Source: Bombardia bombarda
Lineage: Eukaryota; Ascomycota; Sordariomycetes; Sordariales; Lasiosphaeriaceae
Length of the DNA stretch: 64,000 nt
Direction of reading: 5' to 3'
Assembly (NCBI GenBank): GCA_030512295.1
Contig: JAULSR010000001.1
Coordinates: forward strand, 6,223,001 to 6,287,000
A program made the position numbers and the translations under genes. The notes under the pieces are model-generated. The model did no database searches and was not told the origin of the DNA. It saw nothing but the letters and a program-made list of their open reading frames with translations. Positions within the stretch are counted from its first letter, which is position 1. Each line of letters begins with the position of its first letter. Below, one piece after another: positions 23,101-36,157 of the stretch.

Positions 23101-26100
23101 CTTTCGGCCGCCAATCGAGACGTCAGTTCTCTAACAGCTTCCAAGAACGACGACTGCAATAGGGTGTTTCATCCCGAAGTGTCTCAACTTATCACCCGGA
23201 GCTCAGCAGGGTATATCCCAGGAGCCTGTCCAAGCGAGGCGTACGATGGTTGCTCGAGGTGTCTCGGTCGCTATAAAATTTCACATCAGTTACAGCCGGC
23301 CGGTCGTTGAGACAGTTATTGGGGCCAAACGCGCTCGTTGAGGGAAGCAAGTGCACCGAATAAGCAGCAAACGTGCTGTGTGTATACGACAAGATAAGGC
23401 ATACATGTGCCTTATCTTCAGACGGCTTACTCGACTAAGCTAGGTAGTATCTTGACTCGTCACAAGCCACAGTGGTTACGCCCCCGAGTGAGTTGCTGTG
23501 ACGGAAGAGATATATCCGGGACTGATCTCGTTTACTGAAGCAAACTCGCTGTTATTACGACGCCCGCCATGGTGGCGTGCATCTTACAGCACCGACGCCT
23601 TCCAAGCCAGCCTCGTCAAGCTGAAGCCAAGAATATGCTCTGCCTTGCATCAGGCGTCAAACAATCAGCTGGCGGGCACAAGATACGGTCGATGGTAGCG
23701 GCGCTGTCGTTGTCCGGCGATCAGCCAATAGCCATTGCTGGCCCTCACGAACTTTGCTTTACGATCCGAGCTGTGCCGTAACCCTGGGGTGAGTTGTCAG
23801 ATATCATATTTTTCACCAGCAGCTCAGTTATGTCCGGCTTGCTTCCGGGCCAGGTGAGCCAGGCAGGGAGATGATTGGTGCTCCCCTGATCCCACATCAT
23901 CGGATGTGTGAGATGCCAGATTCACCTGAGTCGAAACCAGATTTGGCGGGACACCCACGAAGCCAGCAGAAGGACGGCCGAGGTACCCAAGGCAGCCAAG
24001 TCGGCTTTCGGGGTTTGCCTTTCTGTCACTGCTCATATCTTGGCGTGTGTTGTGGCGCCCGCCTCTCCCCCACGACCACCTCGACAATAGCACATAATCA
24101 GTATGTACTATGAGTGGCATCACGACGACAACGACAGCCGCCGCAATGACTGAGCGAGCCTTGGTGGAATTCAATCGCTCCAGGGCAATCAATTGATCAA
24201 TCAATCGGACAGATTAGGTTCAGCGCTAACTAATTACAACAGATCTTCACTGCAGCTAGCTACGTAGGCGGACAGTATTGCGGGTCACGATGCAGCTCGC
24301 TGAAAAGGGACATAGATGGCGGCTGCTCGGGCAGCTAACGACACGCAGAAGCACCTGCAGCGACCGAACTCGAGGTGAGGTTAGGCCGTCGGCGGCGGCC
24401 TCGGTCATGAGCACGCGGGCAAGATGGAAGATGCCTGTTTGCTTGCTCTCGTGTTTCGTCTGATGTCGAAACGAAGCGCTATCTCATCAGCCAAGGGCAG
24501 GCATTGGCGAAGTTGTCAATTTCCACGCCAAGCATCCGTATCAGCCACACAGCGCGCTGCTCTACCCACCTCACCTATGCATTACGGACGAGGTAATGAG
24601 GGGTGGTGGGCTTGCAGCTGGAATTGCTGGACTGTAGTGTCGCGGATAGCGCGGTGGATTTGGCGTCTTCATTTCAAGAGATCAGCGAGATTGCGGTGCC
24701 TCATTGCAGTGGCCCTCACGATCCAGCCGTTTTGGCGGCATTTCTCGACAGAAATGCTCCGACCTCCAAAGCTATCGATTGGCTGCGAGCCCTACGATAG
24801 GCCGAGCACCATCTGCAAGGTCCGGTGGTTACGGTGATCTGATCAACGGCAACTGCCTAATAGGTAGACTGACATTGTCTGATCTGAGCAGCCCGCCGCC
24901 CACCTATCTCGCAGCTGCAGGTCACGCACGGCCCCGTCGGCGGCTGGGCTAGGTACTTACTACAAACCAAGTATGTACGGTATGTACATGATGTCTGTCA
25001 AGACTGCCCACTGTTGTGTCGATGCTTGACTTGTCGCCCGTCCGTGCTTGGCACGAGGGCACCTTGCAGGCTGTCAGGGATCCAAGACAAGACAGCCAGC
25101 GGGGTAGCTGACACCAACTACTAGAATAAGCCGGCTGAGACAGGGGGCGCACCAAGCCGCCATCACGAGGATTTGCACCGCTGTGTCTACACAGTACGTA
25201 CATCCTGTATGTACATCTCTCGAGGCCATCTCCTGTCTCCGACCACTGGCGCCAAGACATGGGGAACGCGAAAATGTCTTCCGCATACCCGTACAATAGG
25301 TATGTTACCAATAGAACATAGTTCGGTGATACTCAAGGCTGACAGCAGGCGACAGCTGCGTATGCTGATGTCTTCGTGGTGATACAGGCTTGACACCAAC
25401 ACCCACTACCACCACCCTTCTCAAGAGTCCAACTAGCCGATGTATTTAGAGGCTAGGGAGCATGGCCGTGGCTTTGGTCTCGTCATCTGCCCGCTGCCCA
25501 GGCGCGTTTCAGGAGATGTGCCTCTCCCCGTACCTAGTGTGCAGCCATTGTCCTGAGATCTGGCAGGGATCCCGATCGCCTAACGGCAGTGCAAAGTAAA
25601 GGAGTAGTCTAGTTTTGCTTCTACCCTAGTGGTCAGTGTGAAAGATACCGTCCTCTTTCTACTGAAATACTCTCACTCAGCACGGACGGCATCTTGCATC
25701 ACGCCCCCCTCCCTTTCCAAGGCCTCGTTCGCCCAGATAGGCCAACACATCAGACTCGCAGTCTGACCCAGACCCGAAGCAGACATCGACAATTTTTTTT
25801 ACAAAAGCCGCATCTGGGCATGATCGACAATCCTTGTGGCCGCCGGGCTTGAGGGGTCTTGTCTCCCCTGGCCCCCTTCTTGCTGGACTATCAACCTCAA
25901 TGTACGATGCCCGCCACATTCGTTAACCAGGTCATAGACCGGCCTTATTATCTTAGATGAAGGGTGTGTGGAATCAAGCAAACAAAACGAAGACCGTCAG
26001 TCCCTTACCGCGGCGGAATCGGGACAACACCGCGATGAGATCGCGATGAGATGTCAGTTTTCGGACCTCCCTTATCTGATATTTCCTTCAAGCATCTACC

Positions 26101-27353
26101 GGGAACTTCATCTCTTGCTCCAGGTGGCTTGTCGCATCCTGGAAGCCTGCAAAGGTTTGCTTCCCCGTGCCTCGTCTATATTTTCTCGTTTGCGCCGGTA
26201 TGGTACGCAAAGCCGCGCATTCCAATGCGCATACCCGGCGGTCTAGGTGTTCAGTTGCAGTGCCAACATCAGGTGATGGTGATGTGGCGGTCTGTATTGA
26301 TTGAGCGAGGAGAGCTCATGGCACACACTCACACTCACAGATGCACACTCATTCTCACTTTCTTATACACACACCAAGTTGCGCGTCTTTGCGGGTTGCC
26401 GAGCACCCAAGACGACGTCCGTCATCGGTTCCCGACGATCTCCTGCTCCAGGGGAAACGGGTGGGAGCACTAGCCGTATCAGTGAACAGACACACTTACT
26501 ACCTACTCACAACACCATGGTCTTTTTTTCTTGCCTCATGTTTCCCCCGCGTCTTCCTCCCCTCTCGCCGCTCGTTTCTCTGTCTGCCACTCTTTCCCTC
26601 CCTTTTCTTTTTTGACTGTTGTTGCGTCATGAAGTTCCCACAAGCTTAAGAGAACACAAGCAAGAGTTCTTAGTGACGACGTTCAACTGAGGAAGAAGAG
26701 GACTAATTTCCACGGGGCTTCTCTTTGCTCATCCTGCCTTATCTCGAAAGAAGCCACCGAACACACAAACGTGTGTAAGGGTTTACAAATTGAGAGACAA
26801 GCCCTCTTCTAGGCTTGAAATAGTTACGAGCTTGAGATCTTCAGGGTCTTGTCTTGCTCTCTTTTGTTTTTGTCTCATCCTTTGGTTTCTCTTCATACTA
26901 ACGTCGTCCTAGCTATTGGAGTATAGGTTATCTACCTCAAGAATCTGCCTAGCTTTACCTAGGTATAGATGGATGGGATCAGCTAGTTACTTCGCCTCCT
27001 TGTCACCGACCGGCCCTGGCATGACACAGGCCAGCCAGCCAGCCATATGTCGTAGTTATCTAGTGTAGCTACCTAGGTAGTCCTAGCGTCCGGGTAATTT
27101 CTCCGAGTGATCTACACAAGCTACTAAAAGCCGCCGCCTCCATGTCTAGTATCTAGCCATTTTTTGTTGTTCTTTTACATCCTCGCTAGGGCTATCATCG
27201 TTATAATTCTCGTTGTCGTCGCCAGTGGCGCGGCGTCAGATGAACCAAAAAAAGGAAGAATGTGCCTAACCCCGAGCGAGTAACGGGCCTATTTACTTTG
27301 ACAGGGCCACGGCCATGGGTCAAACGGTAGCTAATATAGAAACACAATATGGA

Positions 27354-27411
27354 TACACACACACACACACCACACACACACACACCACACACACACACCA
27401 CACACACACAC
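27354..27411 (+). repeat. (AC)n compound microsatellite
   Basis: AC dinucleotides broken into four blocks by single CC steps over ~58 bp; non-coding. Confidence 0.95.
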
Positions 27412-30310
27412 TTACCTATCCCTACACTGCACTACGCTACTACACCACTGGGAGCCATTGGAGATCCCCCGGGCTTCCCTGCCCTGACCTAACCTGCCCT
27501 GCCCTGTCCCCCCGCCTTAGCCCATCAACCGGTTAGCTTAGGTTAGCTGGTCCAGGGCCATTTGTCGGTCGCAGCGGAGGGCGGCGGGCGGGGGTGGGAT
27601 ACTGCTGCTGCTGCTGCTGGCCCGCTGCCACTGCGTTTGCCGCTCACGCTAGTGCCGTGTAGATCTCTACACTACGTACTTTGCAGCATAGCAGAGCCTG
27701 ATCTGGTACTCCCATATTTCCTTCCAAGCATTTTGAGCCTCTCTCGCCTTCCTGCCTGCCCGTCCACTCGCTCTCTCGCGCTATCTCTCGGTGTCCCGTG
27801 CCCACCCGTGCGCCCGTGCCTGCCTGCCCTATCCTATCCTTGCCCCCGTGCAACTAAGTAATCTGTCATTCCTTGTTCGTCACGCGGCGATGGGAAGATC
27901 TGCGCCGGGGTAGGCGGCGGTGGGCGGTGGGCGATGGACGGTCAGCGGTCTGGACTACGCCTACCTGGTCTGGGCTCTGGACCTGAATGGTCGACTCGGC
28001 GGTGGAGGGATGGATGGCTTGGGGGTTAGTGGGCGGTGGGAGGTGGGCGGCTCAGGGCATGTGTGTGTGAGAGAGTGGGCTTTCTTGCTATTGCTGGCCG
28101 AGCTGAGTTGCTAGACGGGTTAGGATGTCCAAGGTCTGACTGGATGGCGAAGAGAAAGGTGTAATTATGAAAGGCAGAAAGTGAAATGCACTTTACCAAC
28201 TACGGAAAACTACCATCCTATCGTTGAAATAAGGGAGGTGGGAAGCGGGAGCTGAAACTGGGGCAGAAATTGGGGTCCAGGTAGGGGGTTGGTTATGTGC
28301 GTTTAGTCTAGCGTGTGTCAGTGGCAACATTATCCTGCTCGGTTTTGTTTTCCTCTCCTTTTCTAGAACAGCTCGGCCAAGTGTTGTGTGTGTGTGTGTG
28401 TGCATCTCCCCCCCCCCTTTTCTCGGGCAGTATTGTATGTATGGTTGACTGGACAGGGGAAAGACCTCTTCTCTTAATCCATTGCGATTTAATATACATA
28501 TAATGACCACCAAGACGAGTATCATGTCGATGATGTGTGGTCATTAAACACTTGGACGCGGCAATGTAGCCCTCCGAGACTGCTTCTTTAGGATTTGTTT
28601 ACTTACATCTATCATAGCTGCTAGCGATGACTTTGATCCTGTTTTACATTCAGTACCAACACATTTCATCCCTACTACCTATTTTTAAGGGTCCTGTCAC
28701 GACAGAATCACAAACCTAAACTGTGGAACATAACTAAAGATAGAGCTGAGACAAAGACCGACCGGCAGAGACGGTGTAAGTGGCTAATAAAATGCTGCGT
28801 TATGCATAGTGGTTAGACAGACACGCACGCACGCACATAAAACCCTATTCTGGGAAGGGAATATCCCGCAGCAGTCAGACACGCCTACTGCTGGTGTTGC
28901 TGTTTTTGTTATTGATTGTCGAGCGCTAAAAGAAAAAAAGGAGAGGACACACACGCACACACAACAGCTAGACCCCCCCTTTTTCGCCTTGTGCAAATTT
29001 CCTATGTTTTCCGCCCCCTGGATAATAGAACTTTTGTCTGTATATTGGCCGTTTACGTGCTACGCTACACAGAAAACTTCTAGTATATGGGTAGGGGACG
29101 GCCTGTTGACTAGTTTGATCACGACATGTTTGGTCGACATGACACGGCATGATGACACGGCACGAACACGTGGAGGAACTACTGACCCTAGCTTTCCCGA
29201 AAGGGTTTCAGAAAGATGTTCTCAGTGAAAATGAAGAGATAGGTTCTGAACGGAAAGCACGGAAGGGGAGGCGAACATTATCTTCTGATGGTGTTGCCGT
29301 TCGTGTCACGGTGGCAACGGATGAAGTTGTTATCAACTAGCGAGATGAATATGTAGGGGCTGTGTGTGTTTACTTTTAGACACATCGAGTTATGGATATG
29401 CGCATATTACACACGCACAGGATGGAGGTCATGTGGTTGGGCTGCTATGCAGAGTATAAGACATGGGTTCGTTTGTGTGTAAGGGATAGGCATAAAGATG
29501 ATAGTAAGATCTTTAGATGGTTGGTGGATGATGAAAGGATAGAGATGGACAAAGGTGGTAGTTTCATTGTCAGAGAGAACATCTAGTTAAATAGATTGGA
29601 ATAATGAAAGAGCTCTGAAGGTTTGTTTACTTTTCTTGAGAATGTTGGTTATGTGTTTATATTGACAACCAAGGAAAGGGGTAAAGGGTAAGTGGGGAGT
29701 GCGACTGAAAAGTGGAAGAGCAGCTTCACACAGCTTAAAGGTCTTATTATTAAAGTTCGAAAAGCGACATATAGAACACGCCGATGCTTTCGGTACATAC
29801 CTTAAGTTATGAGTATGCATTATCTTTATCACTTCCATCAGGGGGTCATTCTCGAAATGTTCAGTGCCCCTTCAGTTTCATTCCCGTTGTGCCCTCTTCT
29901 TCAACAGACGTCCCACTCAGTGCATGAGAGCGTAGGGTTTTTATGCCCGCACCGTGAGCGTTGAGGTACCTAACTTGATGGTAACATGCACGTCATCGCG
30001 CATCGCCAGCATGCAGGCACAGTTGACGACGAGCCGCCTTGATTAAGCAGGGCTCAGATGTGTTTATCGCCAGTACCTATGTTGATATTACCAGATCTAC
30101 AAGTTTAGGTGAAAGCGGTAGCAAATCAAAACACAAGATAACATGACACAAAGTCAGTTTCGTACTGAACAAACACAACAAGCATTGATATCAAAGTCAT
30201 ATTTGTTCGTTACTAATCGACTTAGATGAGAAACAGATGAACAAAGAAACAAGCAACCCTGGCGCCTTCAACCAAAGCCAAGATATATGAATAAATAATG
30301 AAAAACAAAA

Positions 30311-32363
30311 TCACATCGTATCAAGATTGTCCGAGGGAGCATTACCGTTACCACGGTTCTTGCCTCCCGTCTTCGCGCCGCCCTTGAAGTGCTTCTTGCC
30401 CGTCATGAGCTGGACATCCTTAATGTCGACACCCGTCTCGATCGAGATCAGCTGCTTCTGCTTCCGCTTACTTAGGTGCTTGCCCATGGCCTTGCCCGCC
30501 GCGCCTTGCTCCGAGTACCTGTGGTTGAAGGGCATCTGGAGATGGCCCTTGACACCAGTGCCGGTCTGGAAAAAGGTCTTGTCGAGCTTCTTCGACTTCG
30601 CGCCGTGCTGAGGAGCACCAGCAAGGTTTGAGAGAACAACCTCGTCTTCTTCGAAATCGAGCGCCTCGAGCGCAGCCCTCGCCTTGGCCTCGGCAGCAGC
30701 CGCAGCAGTGGCAGCCGCCTGTTTCCTCTCGGGTAGGAAGGAGATGTCGTAAAGCTCCTTGTTGAACTCCTTGCCGCTCATGCTATCCGGCGGAGGCTCA
30801 CAGTATAGGATCTTGCCGTTGACGTAATCCTTAAGGATGTATCTTGCCGCTCTTGCGCGATCGGGTTGACCCATTCCTGCTGTCATGTAACCTCTGTGGC
30901 GGGCGTAGGCGCTGAGCAGCTCGTCACCAGTGGGTATTCCGTTTCCGCCTTCTTCTATGGCGAGAGTGCGAATTTGAATTGTGTACGTGGCCTCGAGGAA
31001 CAGTTTCGGGATTCTGGTAGCTACGACGGTTGCAGGCCCGCTGTACTCTCGTAGCTGATCGATAGGAAGGACACCATTGCAGACCAGTTCGGCCTTTGTG
31101 CTGGCGAAGTTGGGGAAGACGAGACCGGGGCAATCGCAGAGAATGATCTTGTCGCTCAAGTGGATGGTCTGGAAATGCTTGGTCTTACCGGGTGTGGAAG
31201 AGACAGACACCTTTTTCGCTCCGATGAGCGCGTTGATAGTGGAGGATTTGCCGACGTTGGGGTATCCAACCAGGCCGACCTGCAGCTTGTGATCCGGACC
31301 TAGGGTGAGTCAGTAGACTGATAACCAACTATTTAAGTCTGCATATTTGCTGACCTGCGTCTGCTGGGGCGTATTGCAAGAAGATTTCCTCCAACTCCTC
31401 GCAAGTCAAAATTTGCGTCTCTGGATCCTCGTCTTCGGCATTCCCGGCCTCAGCGGCCTCGGCGGACTCGTCACCGGACGAGTCCTCCTCGGACTCGGAG
31501 GGAGTTGCGGCCTTCTTGGTCGAAGCACCCTCTCCATTATCTTGAACGCTCTCTTCATTACCACCTTCCTCATTCTCCTCCGCCTCAATGAGCTCCTTGG
31601 CCAAGCTGGCTGAGAAGAACTTGTAGGAGATATTGGCACCCTTCAGGTAATCAGCCCACGCCCTTCTCTGCTTGTATGTCATCATGTCGGCCTTGTTGAT
31701 AAGCAGCAAGTTCTGCTTCTTGGAGTCGACATCCTTGACGTAAGTTTCGAGATCTTCAGACCGGAACATGAGCGGATTTCTGGCATCGACAATCTGAACG
31801 ATGACATCTGAGCGCTCGATTACTCTCCATAACTGCCTCCAGACCTCGATATTTCGCTCGAAGGGAGTCATCAACAAATCGTTGTTCTCCTGCAGCTCCG
31901 CGAGACCTCTTCTCCAGTTCAGGAAGCTCTCTCGCTCCAAGGAGGCCAGCTCTTCGGGGGTGGTCTTGGAGTCCCACTTCGGCCTCCTCGGGACCGTCAG
32001 CTTGGCCCTGTTCTGTCTTTGCCTGCCGAGCACATCTCTTTCCTCGTCCGCCGTAAGAAGATAGGGGTTCTTCTGGCTCATGTGGATGATCTTGACGTTG
32101 TTCATCTTCTCGGCGGTGAAGTCGGTGCCGGCTAGCTCAGCAGTGGCCAAGAACTCGTCGAGAGCGCCCTGCTCCGTGACGGAGCGCATCTTAACCCAGG
32201 ACGCATCCTCCTTGTCGTTGGTAATGTACTGCTCGCCGGTCGCCTTGTTGACACGAGTAACGGCAGATCCCCTCTTGCGATCGGCGCCCTTGCCCTTGCC
32301 GAAGCGATCGTTCATCAGCGTATTGCCGAGCCCGACGGCGTTCTTGGACTTGGGTTGCGGCAT
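30311..32363 (-). CDS. LSG1: Large-subunit GTPase 1 (circularly permuted GTPase)
   Basis: Cytoplasmic GTPase that releases the export adaptor Nmd3 from pre-60S ribosomes. Two exons, 32363-31355 and 31299-30311, joined in phase 1, give 665 aa (yeast about 640). The GTPase motifs occur in the permuted order: G4 NKAD at 223-226, then G1 GYPNVGKSS at 348-356, G2 in TPGKTK (372-377) and G3 DCPG at 392-395. The DARNP motif (193-197) and FERNIEVWRQLWRVIERSD upstream are typical of the YlqF/YawG class and of Lsg1. The acidic low-complexity segment (about residues 266-325) sits between the two halves of the GTPase fold. The C-terminus is basic (HLSKRKQKQ). The intron separates the acidic insert from the G1 half. 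It is divergent from LTV1, which acts on the other subunit. No in-frame upstream ATG is present. Confidence 0.96.
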
Positions 32364-32786
32364 CGTAAGCGACTGTTGACTTTTCGAGTTTATGTATTTT
32401 TTTGTTGCCGCTAGGTTTGCGAAGTCTGAGGGCGAGAAGAGCTTTGCCTTGTCGCAAGTTTTGGTTGTTCCGGAGGACGGATATGGGCGATGATGCACTG
32501 TCTGCTACTTCCGTCGCAAAGTACGAATATAGGGATCTTTGTATTGCTGATAAATCCCAGATGGAGGGGCAAATTTGCGCTGTTCTGCCGATAGAGCAAT
32601 TCTTAAATTCGGTTGCCCCGCGCGATAAGATAAGAGTTTACCCCACCAAAAATTTCCATTGCCCGCGCCCGAAGAGTGACCCCTCGGCCGCAATCGAAAC
32701 CCTTGCATCCATTTCGGGATAGCAAGTGTTGCGATTTTGAACCACATAGACAAACTGCTAGACTCGTATCTCGAGTAGTCGTCAAG
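32364..32786. promoter_or_regulatory. Shared divergent promoter of LSG1 (-) and LTV1 (+)
   Basis: 423 bp separate the two ATGs. Seen: an AAAAATTT core (32648-32655, context accaaaaatttcc) like the yeast RRPE element; GCGATGATG (32487-32495), near the PAC word GCGATGAG; and tandem GATAAGATAAG (32624-32634). RRPE and PAC are established yeast promoter elements of ribosome-biogenesis genes; their use here is inferred. Confidence 0.6.
32648..32655 (+). promoter_or_regulatory. RRPE-like AAAAATTT core
   Basis: Lies 132 bp upstream of the LTV1 ATG and ~285 bp from the LSG1 ATG. The same 8-mer, inverted, occurs upstream of MAK16 at 61472-61479. Confidence 0.4.
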
Positions 32787-34092
32787 ATGCCCCGAAAGTG
32801 GATGTAAGTAGTTGCGCCATCCCTGTCTTCTTCAGTGCTTGGCTCACCATTCATTGCCCTTCAGTGACAAGAAGACGGCGACGCACTTCAACCTCGTCTT
32901 CCGCCCTCAAAATGACCCTCTCATCCACGACGAGTCGGCACCGTCCATGGTGCTAAACCCGACTCAGCTTCCCAACAGCTCAGGCTCCAAATCCAAAGTC
33001 CTAGACGAACTCGCCGAGGAGCTTGGAGCTGACGCCCAGCACATCCGCGCAAATGAGGGCGAGGCTGCTAACCATGGCGTCTACTACGACGACACCGAGT
33101 ACGACTACATGCAGCATCTGCGCGACATTGGCCAGGGAACAGGAGATGCCGTCTTCCTCGAGGCTGACCCCATCATAAACAAGAACAAGGGAAAGCAAAA
33201 GGAGACACTCGAGGACGCAATCCGCCAGCTTGATCTGAAGGACTCGGCTGGGGGTCTGCTGGACGAGGAGATGCTGCCTTCTAAGAATCTTCAGAAAATC
33301 ACATACCAGGCGCAGCAAGATGTCCCAGACGCCATTGCTGGATTCCAGCCCGACATGGACCCGCGTTTACGAGAGGTTCTGGAGGCCCTGGAGGACGAGG
33401 CCTACGTGGATGATGATGAGGATATCTTTCAGGAGCTGGCAAAGGACGCGCAGGAGCTGAAGCCGCGGGAGTTTGAGGAAGAGTATCCAGATGAGTTTGA
33501 TGATGACGAGGGCTGGGAATCCGACGGCACAGCGAAACCGAACAAGGAATACAAGGACGAGCAAGTGCCGGATCTGGTAGACACGGAGAACGTGCCGCAA
33601 CAGGGCCCTTCTGAGGCATGGCTTGAGGACTTCAAGAAGTTCAAGAAAGATCAGAGCACGGAGAAGAAGCCCAGGGCAGCAGCAACACCCTCTGAGGTTC
33701 AGTCATCGATATGGACTACGACTACGAGCGGCGGTCGTCGGAAGAAGAGACAAGGCGCCATGACCAACCCTTCGGCCTATTCTATGACGTCTTCCTCTCT
33801 CGTTCGGACAGAGCATCTTGGCATCCTCGATGCTCGATTCGAGAAGATCGAGGAAGAGTACAATGTCGATATGGATGACTTGGCATCGGTGTCGGCCGTC
33901 TCGACCACATCGACCGTCGACGGTCCTCTGCGGGGAGACTTTGATGCTTCGCTAGATGAGTTCTTGGAGGACTATTCCATGCACGGCAAGAAGAGGATGA
34001 AGAAGGGCAAGTGGAAGAACGGTCTGGAGCAGCTCGATGAGATCAGAAATGGTCTTGGAAAGCCGATAATCCCCCCTGCGTATCGTTTTTAG
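32787..34092 (+). CDS. LTV1: Ltv1, 40S ribosome assembly factor
   Basis: Pre-40S assembly factor that positions Rps3 on the subunit beak and is released in the cytoplasm after phosphorylation; it has also been linked to nuclear export. Two exons: 32787-32803 (MPRKWI start) and 32865-34092, giving 414 aa; the 61-nt intron splits the Ile codon. The N-terminus reads DKKTATHFNLVFRPQNDPL, the family hallmark (basic K-K-A-T-F-L-V-R-QRDP pattern). It is followed by the YDDTEYDYMQHLRDIG block and a long acidic middle (about 150-270), ending with the basic KKRMKKGKWKNGLEQLDEIR block found near the Ltv1 C-terminus. The protein is strongly acidic overall and lacks folded enzymatic domains, as expected. 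LSG1 starts 424 bp away in the opposite direction. Confidence 0.95.
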
Positions 34093-36157
34093 AGAACGAA
34101 CGGTGTAGGAGACGATTATGACGATATCATTTTCTTTAGCGGGGCAGGGAAAACTTGGGAGCAATGGGCCTCATCTCACGGAAATATAAAAAATTCAATC
34201 TCAAAGGGCAGAGAAGTCATTGCATGTTCAGGTGTTGATGTGAGCTAGCCATAGTATGCATGCCATTCGCAAAGGACCAGGGCGCCAAGTAATCGGGGCG
34301 TTCGATTCAACCAATATGCAGGTGTTATGGATTTTGTTTTCAACTTCTCAATCGGCTGTTCAGAACGTCCAAACGGCTGTTTGAAGCCCTCTGTCAGAGC
34401 TCGCGCATTGTATCCAGGGATTTAGTGTAACGGATTCGTTCTAGCCGGTAGCGTGGGTGGAATGGGTTGAATCAGTTCCGCAGCTAGCACAACATGCAGT
34501 CAATTACAGCGACAGCTTTTGGACAAGTTAATCTGTTGCCTGGTGCAAAACGTTTTTAACGCTACCAGTGCTGTGGACAGTAACTGCGGAATACCCATAA
34601 TATTACCCACGAACGAAGGGCGAGCAGCATCAGCCAACGGGAGTCCAGCCATTTTTATTCAAGATGTACCGGCAGATCTGTTATGAGACGAGCCCCCCCC
34701 GCCCCCCCCCAAGAAATTTAAGGTGAAAAAAATAAGCTCCAGTAACAGCGGGCCCAAAACAGTACTTGCTGTTGCTGCAATAATTGGCGAGGCACGTAGT
34801 TAGAACGCTTAATAATGGTTTCCATGTGGGCAGAGTTGTTGATCTATGCTGGAGTTGTCCAGATCCTGTTATCGAGTGATGTACTTTTGTAGAATCCACC
34901 ACCCCGCCGATTCCTACGTTAGCTTGACCCCGAAAGTCAGTCATGGGATGTCATGGGATGGTGTGCACAATCACGACTCAGCTAGGCAAGGGGCAGGGCC
35001 AGATGCGCTCGATTGGTGTTTCCCGAAATCCATATCCAGCGAGCACAAGCCTGTATTTGGCAAACCTGCTGTTCCATATGAGGCTAGGGGACTTGCAGTG
35101 GTGCAATGTTCTATCAACCGGAATCGCCCGGCGGTTGAGGTTGATGCAGCATTGCAGGCAGTCCGGGATCCTGGCGCTCGACACAGACATTCGGCAGCAT
35201 GTCAGAATTAAAGTTGATGATCCTCGCAGAGGGCTCCCTGCACCTCGGTCACCGTGGGTACAGTATATGTGGCTATCCTATCACCGACCCGTACCTAGTT
35301 ACAGAGACTGGTTTGCGGCCCATACATCCTGCTAGAAGGAGAAAACAAAACAGCTACAGATTCAGCCCGAGGAGATGAGAAGCCGACATGGACGACCGAT
35401 CGATGAGTGAAAGCGCCGGGTACGTTTTCAAGTAGTTGCAACCGGCCGTAAACAGTATAGCGCGTAGCTCCAGGGTTCCTCAGGTGGGGTTACTTAGCAC
35501 AGCAGTGTGGGGCTACCCCAAATCCCAAGCACCGCTGCACCAGGCAGATCGAGAACAGCTGAAGGACGATGACGTCGACGCGCGAGAATGGAGGCTTTGT
35601 CGCTTGTGCACTTGTAGGAGGGTGACGAGATTCATCACTGTGCGTCGTTTTCCAGTCCTTGATCTACAAAGACGTAGCAGCTCATGAAATGGTCTAGAAC
35701 CCCGGATATCCTCCTCCTACTAGAATACTTCTTCTCTTCTTGAGTGATCACTTCTTGAGTGATGAGAGCCCGACCTTTTCTTTCCACCTTACTATCCCAA
35801 CCTACCTTACCTATCCTGAGCTATCCTGTACTGCGTATCCATCTCCACCTAAACAAGCAACAACCCTGACTTCTCACTACATCAAACTGTCGATTCGCAG
35901 CCCAGCCCCAACTCTTGAAAACATCAGAGATCTCATATCGTGCATGTCTTGATATTTCTCTTCGATACCTACCTAAATCTTGATCAAACCGTCGAACGAA
36001 CGCGTCTTAGATACCATACGGATACTGGGGAGGGATAGCACCTTCCATCGCACCCAATTGCCCCACACCACAGCACACCGTTCGTCCCCCGCCCAACCCC
36101 CAATTACCTATCCCAGCTCGCCCGGCCAACAGCGCACCCACCCCATTTCGAAAGTCC
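34093..36157. other. Intergenic region between LTV1 and EIS1
   Basis: 2.1 kb in a tandem (same-strand) arrangement. The first part is LTV1 3' UTR. Around 34664-34818 is one copy of a diverged dispersed repeat. The last ~400 bases (35700-36157) are CT-, CCTA- and CCCA-rich, typical of a promoter and leader for EIS1. No gene was recognised. Confidence 0.5.
34664..34818 (-). repeat. Diverged dispersed repeat, copy A (internal G/C-run)
   Basis: On the minus strand this matches 51522-51683 on the plus strand. The core starting CCCGCTGTTA (34751) to AAATTT agrees in 37 of 39 positions. It continues leftward through a G-run (9 G, C, 8 G on the minus strand), a CGTCTyATA word and GGTACAT, and on the other side through CCATTATTAAGCGTTC. 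Two indels are needed. No coding potential or terminal repeats were recognised; possibly a relic of a short mobile element. Confidence 0.7.

Larger units (their letters stand above)
15654..30310. other. Gene-poor region of about 14.6 kb upstream of AZF1
   Basis: No gene could be supported. Open frames reach at most ~200 codons, several begin with non-ATG codons, none shows a domain and adjacent frames conflict. Base composition is near that of the surrounding non-coding DNA, not the AT-rich mosaic expected of heavily RIP-mutated transposons. It holds microsatellites and low-complexity tracts (listed separately), GT repeats near 16541-16557 and 28384-28402, and frequent AGGTACCT-like words. 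It probably contains the AZF1 promoter and 5' exon(s) at its left end and the LSG1 3' UTR at its right end. Lineage-specific small genes or non-coding RNAs remain possible. Confidence 0.5.

Noticed and set aside
15654..30310. RIP-degraded transposon island
   Set aside because: Sequence is not AT-rich, and I saw no reverse transcriptase, transposase or LTR remnants.
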